From NCBI RefSeq assembly GCF_000241465.1, contig NZ_JH584235.1, forward strand, positions 1,565,792 to 1,629,791: 64,000 nt of DNA, given 5' to 3'. Under the pieces are notes generated by a model that saw nothing but the letters and a program-made list of their open reading frames with translations, was not told where the DNA came from and did no database searches. Made by a program: the position numbers and the translations under genes. This DNA comes from Sphingomonas echinoides ATCC 14820. GTDB taxonomy: Bacteria; Pseudomonadota; Alphaproteobacteria; Sphingomonadales; Sphingomonadaceae. This document shows positions 35,692 through 44,438 of the stretch, in pieces. Position 1 is the first letter of the stretch. Every line of letters begins with the position of its first letter.

Positions 35692-37560
35692 ATGAACTTT
35701 CTCACACAAGTTAAAATCGGTAAACGATTGCTTATCATCGGCGCAGCATCATTGCTGGGCCTTGCGCTGGTCCTTATCCTGTCCGTAAATCAGTTGAACT
35801 CCGCTTTGCGGCAGGGTTTTAACGAGCGCACCAAGCAGACGCTCGAAGTGGCGTATAGCCAGCTTCAGCGCTTCCAGGCGGAAGAACAAGCCGGGCGGAT
35901 GACGCACGAGCAGGCCCAGGCCACCGCAAAAGAAGCGATCCGAACGATGCGCTTCGGCAAGGACAGCTACTTCTTCATCCTCGACACCAATTACCGGATG
36001 ATCCTGCACCCGGTGAAGCCCGAGAAGCAGGGCAAGATCGTCCGGGACGAAAAGGATGCCGACGGCCGGACGCACTATCAGACGATGGTCGAGACCGCCC
36101 TGTCGCCCGCGGGCGCGGGCTTTGTCGACTATAATTTCAAGCTCCCCGATGGATCCGGTTCGAAGCCGAAAATCTCCTATGTTCGGGTGTTCAAGCCGTG
36201 GGGTTGGGTCGTCGCCACCGGCGTTTTCAACTCCGAAATCAACGAAGCCGTTGCCCGCTCGGCGTGGAACCTCGCCATTGTCGTGGTCCTGATTCTGGCC
36301 GCGCTCGCAGCCGTGATCCTGACGATCAGCAATTCGATTACCGCGCCGCTCAAACACATCACCACCCGCATGGGAAGCCTGGCCGAGGGGGATACGCAGG
36401 CGGAGATCCCCGGCACGGAACGGGGCGACGAATTGGGCGGCATGGCCCGTGCGCTGCTCGTCTTCCGCGACAACGCCATTGCCAAGTCGTTTGCAGAAGC
36501 CGTCCAGGCCAAGTCGGACGCCGATCAAAAGGCGATCGTGTCGCTCCTGTCGGAAAAGCTGGAAGCGCTGTCCGAAGGCGATCTCACCAGCACGCTGCAC
36601 GACGGCGTTCCGGCCGACTATGTGGCGCTGAGCAACAACTTCAATACCGCGCTTGCCAATCTGCGCGATCTGATCGGCGTCCTCGCCGAGGGTTCGATGC
36701 GGATCGAAACCGGTTCGCATGAAATCGCCGCCGCGTCGGACGACCTTGCACGCCGCACAGAGAGCAATGCCGCCAGCCTGGAAGAAACCTCTGCGGCGCT
36801 GTCGCAGATGAACACCCGCCTGCGCTCCAGCGCCGAGGCGGCGGATCGTACCGTCACCTCCGCGCAGCAAGCGATTGGCGTGGTCGGGTCAGGTCGCTCC
36901 ACCGCCGAGCAGGCCACCGCCGCGATGATCCGCGTTTCCGACAGTGCGCGCGGCATCGACAGTGTCATCGAAGGTCTCGACAAGATCGCCTTCCAGACGC
37001 GCGTTCTCGCGATGAACGCGGCGGTCGAAGCCGGTCGCGCGGGCGAGGCCGGGCGTGGGTTCGCCGTGGTCGCCGATCTCGTTTCGGCGCTGGCGATGCG
37101 GGCAGAAGAAGAGGCACGCCGCGCGCGCGAACAGTTGACCGCGACGCAGACCGATATCGTCGTTGCCGTCGACGCGGTGAAGAATGTCGACAACGTGCTG
37201 CAGCAAATCAGCGGGAGCGTCGAACAAGTCCACGAGTTCGTCGAGTCGATGGCGAACGACAACCGCGCCCAGTCCTCGACGATCAGCGAGATCGCGTCGG
37301 CTGTGAATGCGATGGACCATTCCACCCAACAGAATGCCGCGATGGTCGAACAGACCTCGGCCGCCGCGCGCAATCTGGCGGGGGAAGTCGCCACGCTCAG
37401 CCGCCAATCGGCGCGCTTCAACGTCGGTTCGGATTCGTCGGCCGGCATGCGGAAGCCAGCACCGGTTGCATCACGCCCGCGGCCAAGCGCGAAAACCGCC
37501 CCGCCGCCGATCGCAGCCCGCGCGCAGACCGCCGCCAACGCCGACTGGGCAAGCTTCTAG
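35692..37560 (+). CDS. Methyl-accepting chemotaxis protein with sCache_2 sensor domain
   Basis: A 622-residue chemoreceptor. The first helix (about 11-30) is followed by a periplasmic single-Cache domain (LRQGFNERTKQTLEVAYSQL, RFGKDSYFFILDTNYRMILH, FKPWGWVVATGVF), a second helix (about 188-212), HAMP (SITAPLKHITTRMGSLAEGD) and a cytoplasmic signalling domain. The tip reads DKIAFQTRVLAMNAAVEAG, with RAGEAGRGFAVVADL after it. The conserved E-V-R-x-LA after that is replaced by VSALAMRAEEEA. ATG at 35692 is preferred. A C-terminal Pro/Ala tail is present. It should report small organic acids or similar ligands to CheA/CheW, which are not in the window. The A+T-rich 35565-35640 region is the likely promoter. 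Confidence 0.92.
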   Translation: MNFLTQVKIGKRLLIIGAASLLGLALVLILSVNQLNSALRQGFNERTKQTLEVAYSQLQRFQAEEQAGRMTHEQAQATAKEAIRTMRFGKDSYFFILDTNYRMILHPVKPEKQGKIVRDEKDADGRTHYQTMVETALSPAGAGFVDYNFKLPDGSGSKPKISYVRVFKPWGWVVATGVFNSEINEAVARSAWNLAIVVVLILAALAAVILTISNSITAPLKHITTRMGSLAEGDTQAEIPGTERGDELGGMARALLVFRDNAIAKSFAEAVQAKSDADQKAIVSLLSEKLEALSEGDLTSTLHDGVPADYVALSNNFNTALANLRDLIGVLAEGSMRIETGSHEIAAASDDLARRTESNAASLEETSAALSQMNTRLRSSAEAADRTVTSAQQAIGVVGSGRSTAEQATAAMIRVSDSARGIDSVIEGLDKIAFQTRVLAMNAAVEAGRAGEAGRGFAVVADLVSALAMRAEEEARRAREQLTATQTDIVVAVDAVKNVDNVLQQISGSVEQVHEFVESMANDNRAQSSTISEIASAVNAMDHSTQQNAAMVEQTSAAARNLAGEVATLSRQSARFNVGSDSSAGMRKPAPVASRPRPSAKTAPPPIAARAQTAANADWASF

Positions 37561-37571
37561 CCCGATATCGC

Positions 37572-37596
37572 GGGGTGGCACCGCCGGTGCCACCCC
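37572..37596 (+). terminator. GC-rich hairpin after the chemoreceptor gene
   Basis: GGGGTGGCACC-GCC-GGTGCCACCCC, an 11-bp perfect stem starting 12 bp after the stop codon. There is no T tract; it probably marks the transcript end. Confidence 0.6.
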
Positions 37597-37677
37597 CAAC
37601 CGCCACCCCACCGCACCACCGCTTCCCGTCCCTTCTGGGCGCTTGGCGGAGCCTTGCCACCAAGATCGAGGATCATC

Positions 37678-39321
37678 ATGCGTATCTCCCGCTCCGGTTT
37701 CGCCATTGGCGCTTCCCTGCTTTCCATCGTCATCGCGTCGGGCACCGCCCACGCGGCACCGGATGCTTCGGCTTTGGCGAGCGCGCCCGCCGCCAACACT
37801 CTACCAACGTCCGAAGCCGGCAGCGCCAAGCCGACCGCCGTCGCCAGCGTCGCCAAGCCGGCGCAGCAAGCGAGCGTTGATCCCAATCGGCCAGTGCCGC
37901 CCGCACAGCGCTCGACCCCGCCGAGCGAATCGACCGAGCAGCGCTCGCCCGCTAACCCGTCGGTGCGCACCTATCCGCGTCAGGCCGACGGCCATGGCGT
38001 CATGCTGGGCGGCTATAATATGTCGCGCTGGGCCGAAGACTGGCGGATGATGCGCGATTCCAAGAAGCGCAAGGACATCCTCGATCGCCTCAAATACATC
38101 CCGATCGACGACGCGGGCAAAATCTACGTCACGCTATCCGGCGAAGTGCGCTATCGCCTCAACGATTATTCCGAACCCAATCTCGTCAAATCGGGCTATC
38201 GCCTGGAAGAGCAGACGCGCCTGGTCGGCGGAGCCGACGTCCATATCGGCCCGGTGCGCTTTTATGGGGAACTCGCGCATGGCGGGCTGAGCGGGTATAA
38301 TTACGGCGTCGCTCCGGCGAAATCGCGCGATGCCCTGATCGCGCAGCAGTTCTTCGGCGAAATCAGCGGTACCATCGGCACTTTCGGCCTGGGCGTGCGC
38401 TACGGCCGTCAGGAATTCACCGATGGCCCGTCGAATCTGGTGTCGCAAAAGGACAACAACACCATCCACACCTCGGTGCAGGGCCTGCGCACCTGGGGTC
38501 AGACCGGTAACGTCCGCGCCGATTTCTTCGATTTCAAGCAAGTCACGCTCGGCACGCAGGGGCTGAGCGATGACGTCGCCGATGACAAGACGCGCTTTTC
38601 GGGCGCGACCTTCGGCCTGGTGCTCGCCAATTCCAAGACCCGCAAGCTGTTCTTCGATCCGTTCGCCTGGCGCGAGCGCAACGATTCGCTGAAATGGGGT
38701 CGCGTCACCGGGCGCGAAGTGCGCAACTATTACGGCGCGCGCTTGTGGGGCAGCCTCGATCAGTTGACCCTCGATTGGACGGTCGATCATCAAAGCGGCA
38801 GCTTTGCCGGGCGCGACATCAGCGCGTGGAACGCCTTCATCGCCCAGACCTATGTCATCAACCCCAAAAACTGGAAGCCAAAGGTCGGCATTCATTTCGA
38901 CTTTGGCGAAGGCGGTGGCAGCTATGGCACCGGCACCATTCACGTCGCCAAGGCCCCGTTCGCAGGCACGATTGCGTATAGCTATCAGGGCGCGCTCAAC
39001 TTCACCAACCTGTTCCAGGCGTCGCCCAACTTCACGGTCTCGCCGTTCAAAACGCTCGATGTCACCACCGAATATCAGCATAGCTGGCGCGTCAGCCCGC
39101 ACGATGCGATCTACCGGGGTGCCGGCACCCCTTATACCGGCAGCGAAACCCTTCCGGGTAGCAATGTCGGAGATGCGATCCGCCTGCAGGCGACGTGGAA
39201 GGTCACGCGTCGGCTGTCGGTCGTTGGGCGCTATGAATATTTCATTCCGGGCCCGATCCTTGACCAGCTCGGCTATGTCAATTCCCACTATCTGGCCAGT
39301 TGGATAAGCTACCGCTTCTGA
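37678..39321 (+). CDS. Outer-membrane porin, alginate-export family
   Basis: A 547-residue protein. ATG at 37678 gives a clean signal peptide (SGFAIGASLLSIVIASGTAHA). A Pro/Ala-rich linker with a possible coil (about 25-110) comes next, then an alginate_exp-type barrel beginning GKIYVTLSGEVRYRLNDYSE and ending SHYLASWISYRF with a terminal Phe. Such porins let oligosaccharides or other anionic compounds cross the outer membrane; in most bacteria with this family the substrate is not alginate. A very stable hairpin follows. Substrate unknown. Confidence 0.85.
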   Translation: MRISRSGFAIGASLLSIVIASGTAHAAPDASALASAPAANTLPTSEAGSAKPTAVASVAKPAQQASVDPNRPVPPAQRSTPPSESTEQRSPANPSVRTYPRQADGHGVMLGGYNMSRWAEDWRMMRDSKKRKDILDRLKYIPIDDAGKIYVTLSGEVRYRLNDYSEPNLVKSGYRLEEQTRLVGGADVHIGPVRFYGELAHGGLSGYNYGVAPAKSRDALIAQQFFGEISGTIGTFGLGVRYGRQEFTDGPSNLVSQKDNNTIHTSVQGLRTWGQTGNVRADFFDFKQVTLGTQGLSDDVADDKTRFSGATFGLVLANSKTRKLFFDPFAWRERNDSLKWGRVTGREVRNYYGARLWGSLDQLTLDWTVDHQSGSFAGRDISAWNAFIAQTYVINPKNWKPKVGIHFDFGEGGGSYGTGTIHVAKAPFAGTIAYSYQGALNFTNLFQASPNFTVSPFKTLDVTTEYQHSWRVSPHDAIYRGAGTPYTGSETLPGSNVGDAIRLQATWKVTRRLSVVGRYEYFIPGPILDQLGYVNSHYLASWISYRF

Positions 39322-39377
39322 CGAACGGCCGGGCCCTTCGCTAATCCCGCCGTTTCGACCAATTCCGGCATGGCGTC

Positions 39378-39403
39378 GGCGGCTCTGCTTCGGTAGAGCC
39401 GCC
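39378..39403 (+). terminator. Hairpin terminator after the porin gene
   Basis: GGCGGCTCT pairs with AGAGCCGCC, and the inside, GCTTCGGT, closes as G-C-TTCG-G-T, giving an about 11-bp stem with a UUCG tetraloop. It lies between the porin stop (39321) and dapB (39428). Confidence 0.7.
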
Positions 39404-39427
39404 ACGCAGCAAATCGGGAGACGTGCG

Positions 39428-40156
39428 ATGACCGCGATCGGGATTATCGGCAGCGCGGGCCGAATGGGTCAAGCGCTTGCCGCCGCTGTGCCCGACCTGG
39501 GGGCGACCTTGGCTGGCGGAATCGACGCGGGCGGCGACCCCGTCGCGCTGGCGCTCGCTGCCGACGTGCTGGTCGATTTTTCGACACCGGCAGCGCTGGA
39601 ACGCACGCTTGCCGCCGCCCGGGAAGCGCGCACCCCGATCCTGATCGGTACCACCGGTCTTGCGCCTGCCCATCACGCGCTGATCGAGGCGGCCGCCGCC
39701 GACATCGCGGTGTTGCAGACCGGCAATGTCTCGCTCGGGGTCACCTTGCTCGCCAAATTGGTCCGCGAAGCGGCGTCGCGGCTTGGTCCCGACTGGGACA
39801 TTGAAATCGCCGAGATGCACCATCGCCACAAGGTCGACGCCCCCTCTGGCACCGCCCTACTGCTCGGCGACGCCGCCGCCGCCGGGCGCGGCATCACCCT
39901 CGCCGAAGCGCGCGTGGCGGACCGTGCCGGGCTGACCGGCGCACGCTCCGAAGGCACGATTGGCTTTGCCAGCCTGCGCGGCGGATCGGTTGCGGGCGAT
40001 CATCTGGTGGTCTTTGCTGGCGAGGGCGAGCGGATCGAGATCGGGCACCGCGCCGAAAACAGAGCGATTTTCGCGCGCGGTGCCATCACCGCAGCGCTGT
40101 GGCTCGCCGAGCAAAGCGCTGGACGCTACAGCATGGACCAGGTACTGGGGGTTTGA
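39428..40156 (+). CDS. dapB: 4-hydroxy-tetrahydrodipicolinate reductase
   Basis: A 242-residue enzyme of the lysine/diaminopimelate pathway that reduces 4-hydroxy-tetrahydrodipicolinate with NAD(P)H. The nucleotide loop is GIIGSAGRMGQALA, and the substrate motif EMHHRHKVDAPSGTALLLGD holds the catalytic His and Lys. The stop overlaps the TTG start of nth (TTGA), so both genes are coupled. The length is slightly short (usual about 240-270) but complete. Confidence 0.95.
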   Translation: MTAIGIIGSAGRMGQALAAAVPDLGATLAGGIDAGGDPVALALAADVLVDFSTPAALERTLAAAREARTPILIGTTGLAPAHHALIEAAAADIAVLQTGNVSLGVTLLAKLVREAASRLGPDWDIEIAEMHHRHKVDAPSGTALLLGDAAAAGRGITLAEARVADRAGLTGARSEGTIGFASLRGGSVAGDHLVVFAGEGERIEIGHRAENRAIFARGAITAALWLAEQSAGRYSMDQVLGV

Positions 40157-40815
40157 AAAAAGCCGACGTCGTCGAATTTTATGCCCGGCTGGCGGCGGAC
40201 AATCCCCATCCGGAAACCGAGCTGGAAGCGGGCAACCCCTTCCAACTGGTCGTCGCGGTCGCCTTGTCGGCGCAAGCCACCGATATCGGCGTAAACAAGG
40301 CGACGCGGCGGCTGTTCGAACAGGTCAAAACGCCCACGCAAATGGTTGCGCTCGGCGAGGACGGACTGAAAGAGCATATCAAGACGATCGGCCTGTTCAA
40401 CACCAAGGCCAAGAACGTGATCGCCTTGTCGCAGCGCCTGATCGACGTTTATGGCGGCGAGGTTCCCGCCGACCGCGACGCGCTCGAAACCCTGCCCGGT
40501 GTCGGTCGCAAGACCGCCAATGTCGTGATGAACGTCGCCTTTGGGGCCGAGACCTTCGCGGTCGACACGCACATTTTCCGCGTCGGCAACCGCACTGGTC
40601 TGGCGCGCGGCAAGACGCCGCTCGCGGTCGAACTCAAGCTCGACAAAGCGACGCCACAGCCCTTCCGGCTGCATGCACATCATTGGCTGATCCTGCACGG
40701 CCGTTATGTGTGCAAGGCCCGCACGCCCGAATGCTGGCGGTGCGTCGTCAGCGACCTTTGCGCGTTCAAGCCGAAGTCAGCGGCCCCAAAGCGAGGCGCG
40801 AGCACGGAAACCTGA
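40153..40815 (+). CDS. nth: Endonuclease III
   Basis: A 220-residue base-excision-repair DNA glycosylase/lyase. The helix-hairpin-helix has [18 protein letters not shown] with the catalytic Lys, followed by [11 protein letters not shown] with the catalytic Asp. The [4Fe-4S] ligands follow C-x6-C-x2-C-x5-C in [17 protein letters not shown]. It removes oxidised pyrimidines. TTG at 40153, overlapping the dapB stop, is the only start giving the normal N-terminus ([12 protein letters not shown]). It is the last chromosomal gene before the tRNA-Arg integration site. Confidence 0.95.
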   Translation: MKKADVVEFYARLAADNPHPETELEAGNPFQLVVAVALSAQATDIGVNKATRRLFEQVKTPTQMVALGEDGLKEHIKTIGLFNTKAKNVIALSQRLIDVYGGEVPADRDALETLPGVGRKTANVVMNVAFGAETFAVDTHIFRVGNRTGLARGKTPLAVELKLDKATPQPFRLHAHHWLILHGRYVCKARTPECWRCVVSDLCAFKPKSAAPKRGASTET

Positions 40816-40898
40816 CCTGCGCCTTGGAAGCAGGGATCCGTTTGCGCACGGCCGAAGGTAGGGACTGGCGCAGCGCGATCGGCTTTGCTAGGCGAAGA

Positions 40899-40980
<82 letters not shown>

Positions 40981-41037
40981 TCTTTTCAATGGCTTACAGT
41001 TAACACACGGGCAAATTGGAGCTTGGCGCCACGTTTT

Positions 41038-41060
41038 AGGGACCTTTTAAGGGGTCTTTT
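41038..41060. promoter_or_regulatory. Paired 11-bp repeats near attL (candidate integrase arm sites)
   Basis: AGGGACCTTTT at 41038-41048 and AGGGGTCTTTT at 41050-41060, in the same orientation and 12 bp apart, 62 bp inside attL. The same motif occurs as a pair near attR (56535-56556). This arrangement fits arm-type binding sites of a tyrosine integrase. Confidence 0.55.
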
Positions 41061-41487
41061 TGGCGGCGCAGCACCCTGTTCTTCATCTGATAGCAGTCAT
41101 GCCATTATGGCAGATTGCAATATCGTACTTTCGCTGCTCAGGACCGACCCCGCGATCCGAAGTGTGCGCGGAGAGGGCCAGCCGCCGTCCCTCCTAGTGA
41201 GACAACGGAACTTTCGCAGGCAACAAGGTCTTGCTACGCCCCGGCACGCAAAGACGGGTGCTAAATCAGCCGTTCGTATTTACCCATTTCGACCGACAAA
41301 GTTGGCTCCCGCGACGGAAGCCGTAGGGCTAATGCTCTGATACTCTCGCTCAGGGGCGAAGCGTACCACTCAGAAAACTGCCGTTCTAAATCCAGTGCTT
41401 CCAGATTTTCTGTTCAGTACGCTTGAAATGACTCTGGTCTTTGTTTCGTCAGTACGGTAAACTGTCTACGGGCTCTGGGGGGATTCC
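41061..41487. other. Gene-free leader region of the element's left operon
   Basis: No convincing gene. A 105-codon open frame (41023-41340) lacks a good start and any recognisable similarity. The 3' part is A+T-richer and has TCAGTACG twice (about 41414 and 41450), followed by a purine-rich GGGGGGAT before the lipoprotein ATG at 41488, so it probably holds that operon's promoter. Confidence 0.45.
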
Positions 41488-42063
41488 ATGATGAATATCA
41501 TATATCGTCGCACCGTGGCGGCAGCGCTCATCATGGCACTCGCGTCGTGTGCACCGATTGAGCTGGTCAGCAAATATGATGAACAAACCGACAACATCGC
41601 GTCTGCAATGCAGAAGGACGTCGATACTTTCTTCGTTAAGATAGACACCTCGATTGTTCCATCCGAAGCTGCGTTCGGCAATTATAAAGGTTTTTACGAA
41701 AAATCTGCGGTCGATATCCAAACTCTGACAACACGTGTCGGTGCTATCCCCGGCAACGGTATAACTATGCAGCAGGTCGAGACCGTGCGCGAGAATCTCG
41801 CAATCCTTGCGCTTCTCCACAAGGGCTGCGTGTCGAAGATACCCACGGGCGACCAGTTGATGAAAATTAGGACCAAGGGCATCGACGCATCGATTGCGTG
41901 CCGCAAGGATTTTGGTGCGGATAACGACCTCCCCGATCAGTCGAAGCATATCCTGCTGTCAGGCGTTGCCGACGTCGCACATGGTCTGATCGATCAGTGC
42001 CTAAATGCGATTATCGTGTTTGAGATCGGGAAAAAGCGTGGGCAGACCGCTAAAGCAAAATGA
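41488..42063 (+). CDS. Putative lipoprotein of unknown function (island operon, gene 1)
   Basis: A 191-residue protein with a lipoprotein signal, RRTVAAALIMALASC, with Cys at about 22 as the lipid anchor. The mature part is mostly helical (KYDEQTDNIASAMQKDVDTF, then TMQQVETVRENLAILALLHK) and holds two further Cys, so it should sit on the periplasmic side of a membrane. I do not recognise the family. It leads a four-gene operon whose other products are a small hydrophobic protein, an exported protein and a membrane protein, pointing to a joint envelope function. Confidence 0.7.
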   Translation: MMNIIYRRTVAAALIMALASCAPIELVSKYDEQTDNIASAMQKDVDTFFVKIDTSIVPSEAAFGNYKGFYEKSAVDIQTLTTRVGAIPGNGITMQQVETVRENLAILALLHKGCVSKIPTGDQLMKIRTKGIDASIACRKDFGADNDLPDQSKHILLSGVADVAHGLIDQCLNAIIVFEIGKKRGQTAKAK

Positions 42064-42085
42064 GCTTTAAGCTTTTTGGGGAACG

Positions 42086-42418
42086 ATGATGCCGATTGAT
42101 GTCAATGCGACCGCCCAAAGTATGCTTAACGCAATGCTCGGCATACTACAGCAAAACTATCCGAACATCCAGACGTATGCCACCAGTGAGGCAGCTAAGC
42201 TTGCACACAGTCTAGCTCAAATTGTTGAACTCAAGGTTGCAGGTCAGATCAACGAAGGTGAGGCGGCCTTACTCTTGGAAATGCAAAAGAACGCGACGCG
42301 AGCCGTCTTTTTGTCGATCGAGGGTATGGGGCTGCTTATGGCAGAGCAGGCGATCAACGCCGCGCTCGGTGTTGTGCGTCAGGCGATCAACACCGCTATT
42401 GGTTTTGTTTTGCTCTAG
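42086..42418 (+). CDS. Small protein with hydrophobic C-terminus (island operon, gene 2)
   Basis: A 110-residue protein, starting at one of two adjacent ATGs (42086/42089) with GGGGAA in front. The N-terminal two thirds are amphipathic helix (QSMLNAMLGILQQNYPNIQT); the last 45 residues are hydrophobic and glycine-containing (AVFLSIEGMGLLMAEQAINA to IGFVLL). A membrane-associated or oligomeric protein is plausible. The stop codon TAG shares its G with the GTG start of the next gene. No family recognised. Confidence 0.65.
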   Translation: MMPIDVNATAQSMLNAMLGILQQNYPNIQTYATSEAAKLAHSLAQIVELKVAGQINEGEAALLLEMQKNATRAVFLSIEGMGLLMAEQAINAALGVVRQAINTAIGFVLL

Positions 42419-42966
42419 TGCGCGGTGTCGTCTTCACTATCGCCAGCATGGTTCAGTTGGCCGCTGCTGCTTCGGCCCAGACATATGCTCCGGTGCCGCC
42501 GCCTCCCGGAAGCGGACCCCCAACCGCTGACAGCTTTGCCTACCCCAGCTTACCCGAAGTTCCTAAGCTTGCAGCCGCTTCATACCCCAGTTGTCAAAAT
42601 GGATGGCAAACGGCGGCTAGCCGGATTGCTCGTTACACGGCAATCCAGTCCTGCATTAACGAGCTTGAGCGCTACAATCTCTTCTATCTCAAGCGCTTCC
42701 CGGTCGACGTGTCTCGCTATTCAACGAAGATCATTTTGATCGAGCAACAATTTGCGCGGTCCTCTGCGCCCCTTGCGAATAAGCAAGTCTTTCACGATCA
42801 GGTGCTTGAACGGATCGCGCGCGTCCGCTCACGCAAGAACATGGATGATCAAGATTATGGCGACGACTATCGCGATTATTATGTGTACCTACAGCATTAT
42901 CAAGACGACACTCGTGTCCTGACTGCAGCGCGCGAGCCATGCCGTGACGCCGGAGGGTCCTGCTAA
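42418..42966 (+). CDS. Putative exported protein (island operon, gene 3)
   Basis: A 182-residue protein with a signal peptide (VVFTIASMVQLAAAASAQ), then a Pro-rich segment (PPPPGSGPPTADS) and a helical domain with several Cys (SCQNGWQ, QSCINELERY and a C-terminal GGSC) and many Tyr/Asp (DDQDYGDDYRDYYVYLQHY). GTG start overlaps the previous stop (TAGTG), and its own TAA overlaps the next ATG (TAATG). It should be periplasmic. No family recognised. Confidence 0.65.
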   Translation: MRGVVFTIASMVQLAAAASAQTYAPVPPPPGSGPPTADSFAYPSLPEVPKLAAASYPSCQNGWQTAASRIARYTAIQSCINELERYNLFYLKRFPVDVSRYSTKIILIEQQFARSSAPLANKQVFHDQVLERIARVRSRKNMDDQDYGDDYRDYYVYLQHYQDDTRVLTAAREPCRDAGGSC

Positions 42967-43379
42967 TGAACCACGGCCTCTCCGCTCTATTGCTCGCCCT
43001 TTCCTATTTGTGGATTCATTTTGCGATCGTGCTTTTCGTGGCAACACTGGCCACGAGCGTTGATGCCTTGGTCGCTCGCTCATTGCAAACTGGAGGAGCG
43101 CAACCATTGAGCGCCCGAGCCATATCCAATCTTGGTTGCGCGACCCTTGGCTTTGTGATTGCCTTTTTCGCCGGACAGGGAATTTCACAGAGCGGGAGCA
43201 ATATGACACTAACCGCAATTGCAACGGGACTTACAACGCTGATTACTGCTGGGCTGGCAGTGTTCGAGAATCGCGACAATCCAACTGCGTCCGTTATTCG
43301 GACCGGAGCAGCGAGCTTTCTTGTTACTGCTGTCATCAGCTATGAAGTTCTCAATCTGCAACTAACGCATATCTGGTAA
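42966..43379 (+). CDS. Putative inner-membrane protein (island operon, gene 4)
   Basis: A 137-residue protein with four predicted helices (about 5-30, 52-70, 78-98, 110-130). The short loops carry few charged residues, and no catalytic or transport motif is seen. It is coupled to the preceding gene by TAATG. It closes the four-gene unit; the following 60 bp are A+T-rich and separate it from a convergent gene set. Function unknown. Confidence 0.65.
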   Translation: MNHGLSALLLALSYLWIHFAIVLFVATLATSVDALVARSLQTGGAQPLSARAISNLGCATLGFVIAFFAGQGISQSGSNMTLTAIATGLTTLITAGLAVFENRDNPTASVIRTGAASFLVTAVISYEVLNLQLTHIW

Positions 43380-43440
43380 TAATTATTCAGATTTGAACAG
43401 TTTTACTTCCTGAATATTAGGTAATTTACCATTGGCCCTT

Positions 43441-43788
43441 TTATCCAGCAACAAAAACGAGCACTAAGACGCCTATCATTCCAAGTATAAAACTGCCATG
43501 CTGGCCTATGCCAAGCCATTTCATGCCACCTTCTTGCGTGCTCAGTTTGCCATCCTCCATATTGGCGATCTGCCGCCCCATGCAGAGCATCCCAAGCAGC
43601 AACGAGATGAGCAAGAGTACGGCGGTGAATCTTGTAACGATTGCTGGCGCGGTAGAAGATTGCGCTGAACCGCTTGCCTTGAGATAAATGACAAGAAGCG
43701 TAACCACCGTCGCCGTCGTCGACATAACCTGTTTTGTCATGTCAAAATTGAGCTTGAGTGCATCAGCAGAAGGCGTCGAATTTGTCAT
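43441..43788 (-). CDS. Small membrane protein (minus-strand trio, gene 3)
   Basis: About 115 residues from the ATG at 43788 (MTNSTPSADALKLNF), one base after the stop of the preceding gene. Three hydrophobic helices (about 22-38, 54-72, 94-113). It is the last of three tightly packed genes on the minus strand. No family recognised. Confidence 0.6.
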   Translation of the reverse strand: MTNSTPSADALKLNFDMTKQVMSTTATVVTLLVIYLKASGSAQSSTAPAIVTRFTAVLLLISLLLGMLCMGRQIANMEDGKLSTQEGGMKWLGIGQHGSFILGMIGVLVLVFVAG

Positions 43789-43789
43789 T

Positions 43790-44116
43790 TCAACACCATG
43801 GCCGAACACCGCAAAATCGCTCTTGACTGCGAAGTTGGCGCGCAGTCCGCAGGTCGATGCGTTGAACTTTAGCGTGATCCTTAATCTGTTTTACTACGTC
43901 GGCGAAGCTATTTTTGGCGTCGTCCACGCGCGCTGGCGTTTGCCGACGACCTCCCCGTTGCGCTATGCCTGCGGCGGCCATTTTGCTTAGGAACTCGGCT
44001 GCGCCCTGTGTAAAAGTTGGCCCGCCCTCCTGCCCAGTTCGCTGAACGAACTTTTGCAGCTCAACTTGCGCCTGGGCCTGCGTCTGCGGCCCGCCTTTCC
44101 CGATTCGTTTAGTCAT
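43790..44116 (-). CDS. Small basic protein (minus-strand trio, gene 2)
   Basis: About 108 residues from ATG at 44116 (MTKRIGKGGPQTQAQAQVEL). It is hydrophilic, with a Gln-rich helix and a basic central part (AQRGGRRQTPARVDDAK) followed by VVKQIKDHAKVQRIDL. The start overlaps the end of the upstream small gene by 8 nt, which favours real coupling. A nucleic-acid or membrane partner role is possible, but nothing is recognised. Confidence 0.5.
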   Translation of the reverse strand: MTKRIGKGGPQTQAQAQVELQKFVQRTGQEGGPTFTQGAAEFLSKMAAAGIAQRGGRRQTPARVDDAKNSFADVVKQIKDHAKVQRIDLRTARQLRSQERFCGVRPWC

Positions 44117-44438
44117 TCGACGTCCCCACAAACGATGACTTCCGTTGCTCATCTAGCTGCTTGGGGAAGTCAATCAACTTCCGTTCTGCAATAGCAATGG
44201 GAATTCGGACTTTAGAAGCCGTAGCGAAAGTGGCCGGAGAGCCGCCGAACGCAATGCGAAGCGATCCCAGCGGAAGCGGCTGGCCGCGCCTCGGAAACGC
44301 TAGAGCAGCCGTTTCCGCACGCCGACGCACAACATGCCAAATCGGTTGTTGCAACTCCCCCGAGTATCTGTATGTTATATGAACCGCGACACGGATTTGC
44401 GGGCGTTTCACCTTTCGACTCGATCGAAGGGGCGGCAA
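44109..44438 (-). CDS. Small hypothetical protein (minus-strand trio, gene 1)
   Basis: A 109-residue frame, VAVHITYRYSGELQQPIWHV ... PKQLDEQRKSSFVGTSND. The support is its 8-nt overlap with the next gene and the direction shared with it; there is no recognised domain and the start is uncertain. An opposing frame (44161-44382) is less likely. Upstream lies a structured non-coding region (44430-44590). Confidence 0.4.
   Translation of the reverse strand: MPPLRSSRKVKRPQIRVAVHITYRYSGELQQPIWHVVRRRAETAALAFPRRGQPLPLGSLRIAFGGSPATFATASKVRIPIAIAERKLIDFPKQLDEQRKSSFVGTSND

Noticed and set aside
41023..41340. A 105-residue gene at the left end of the element
   Set aside because: No ribosome-binding site, no similarity, basic composition without domain, and it runs across the probable integrase arm sites.
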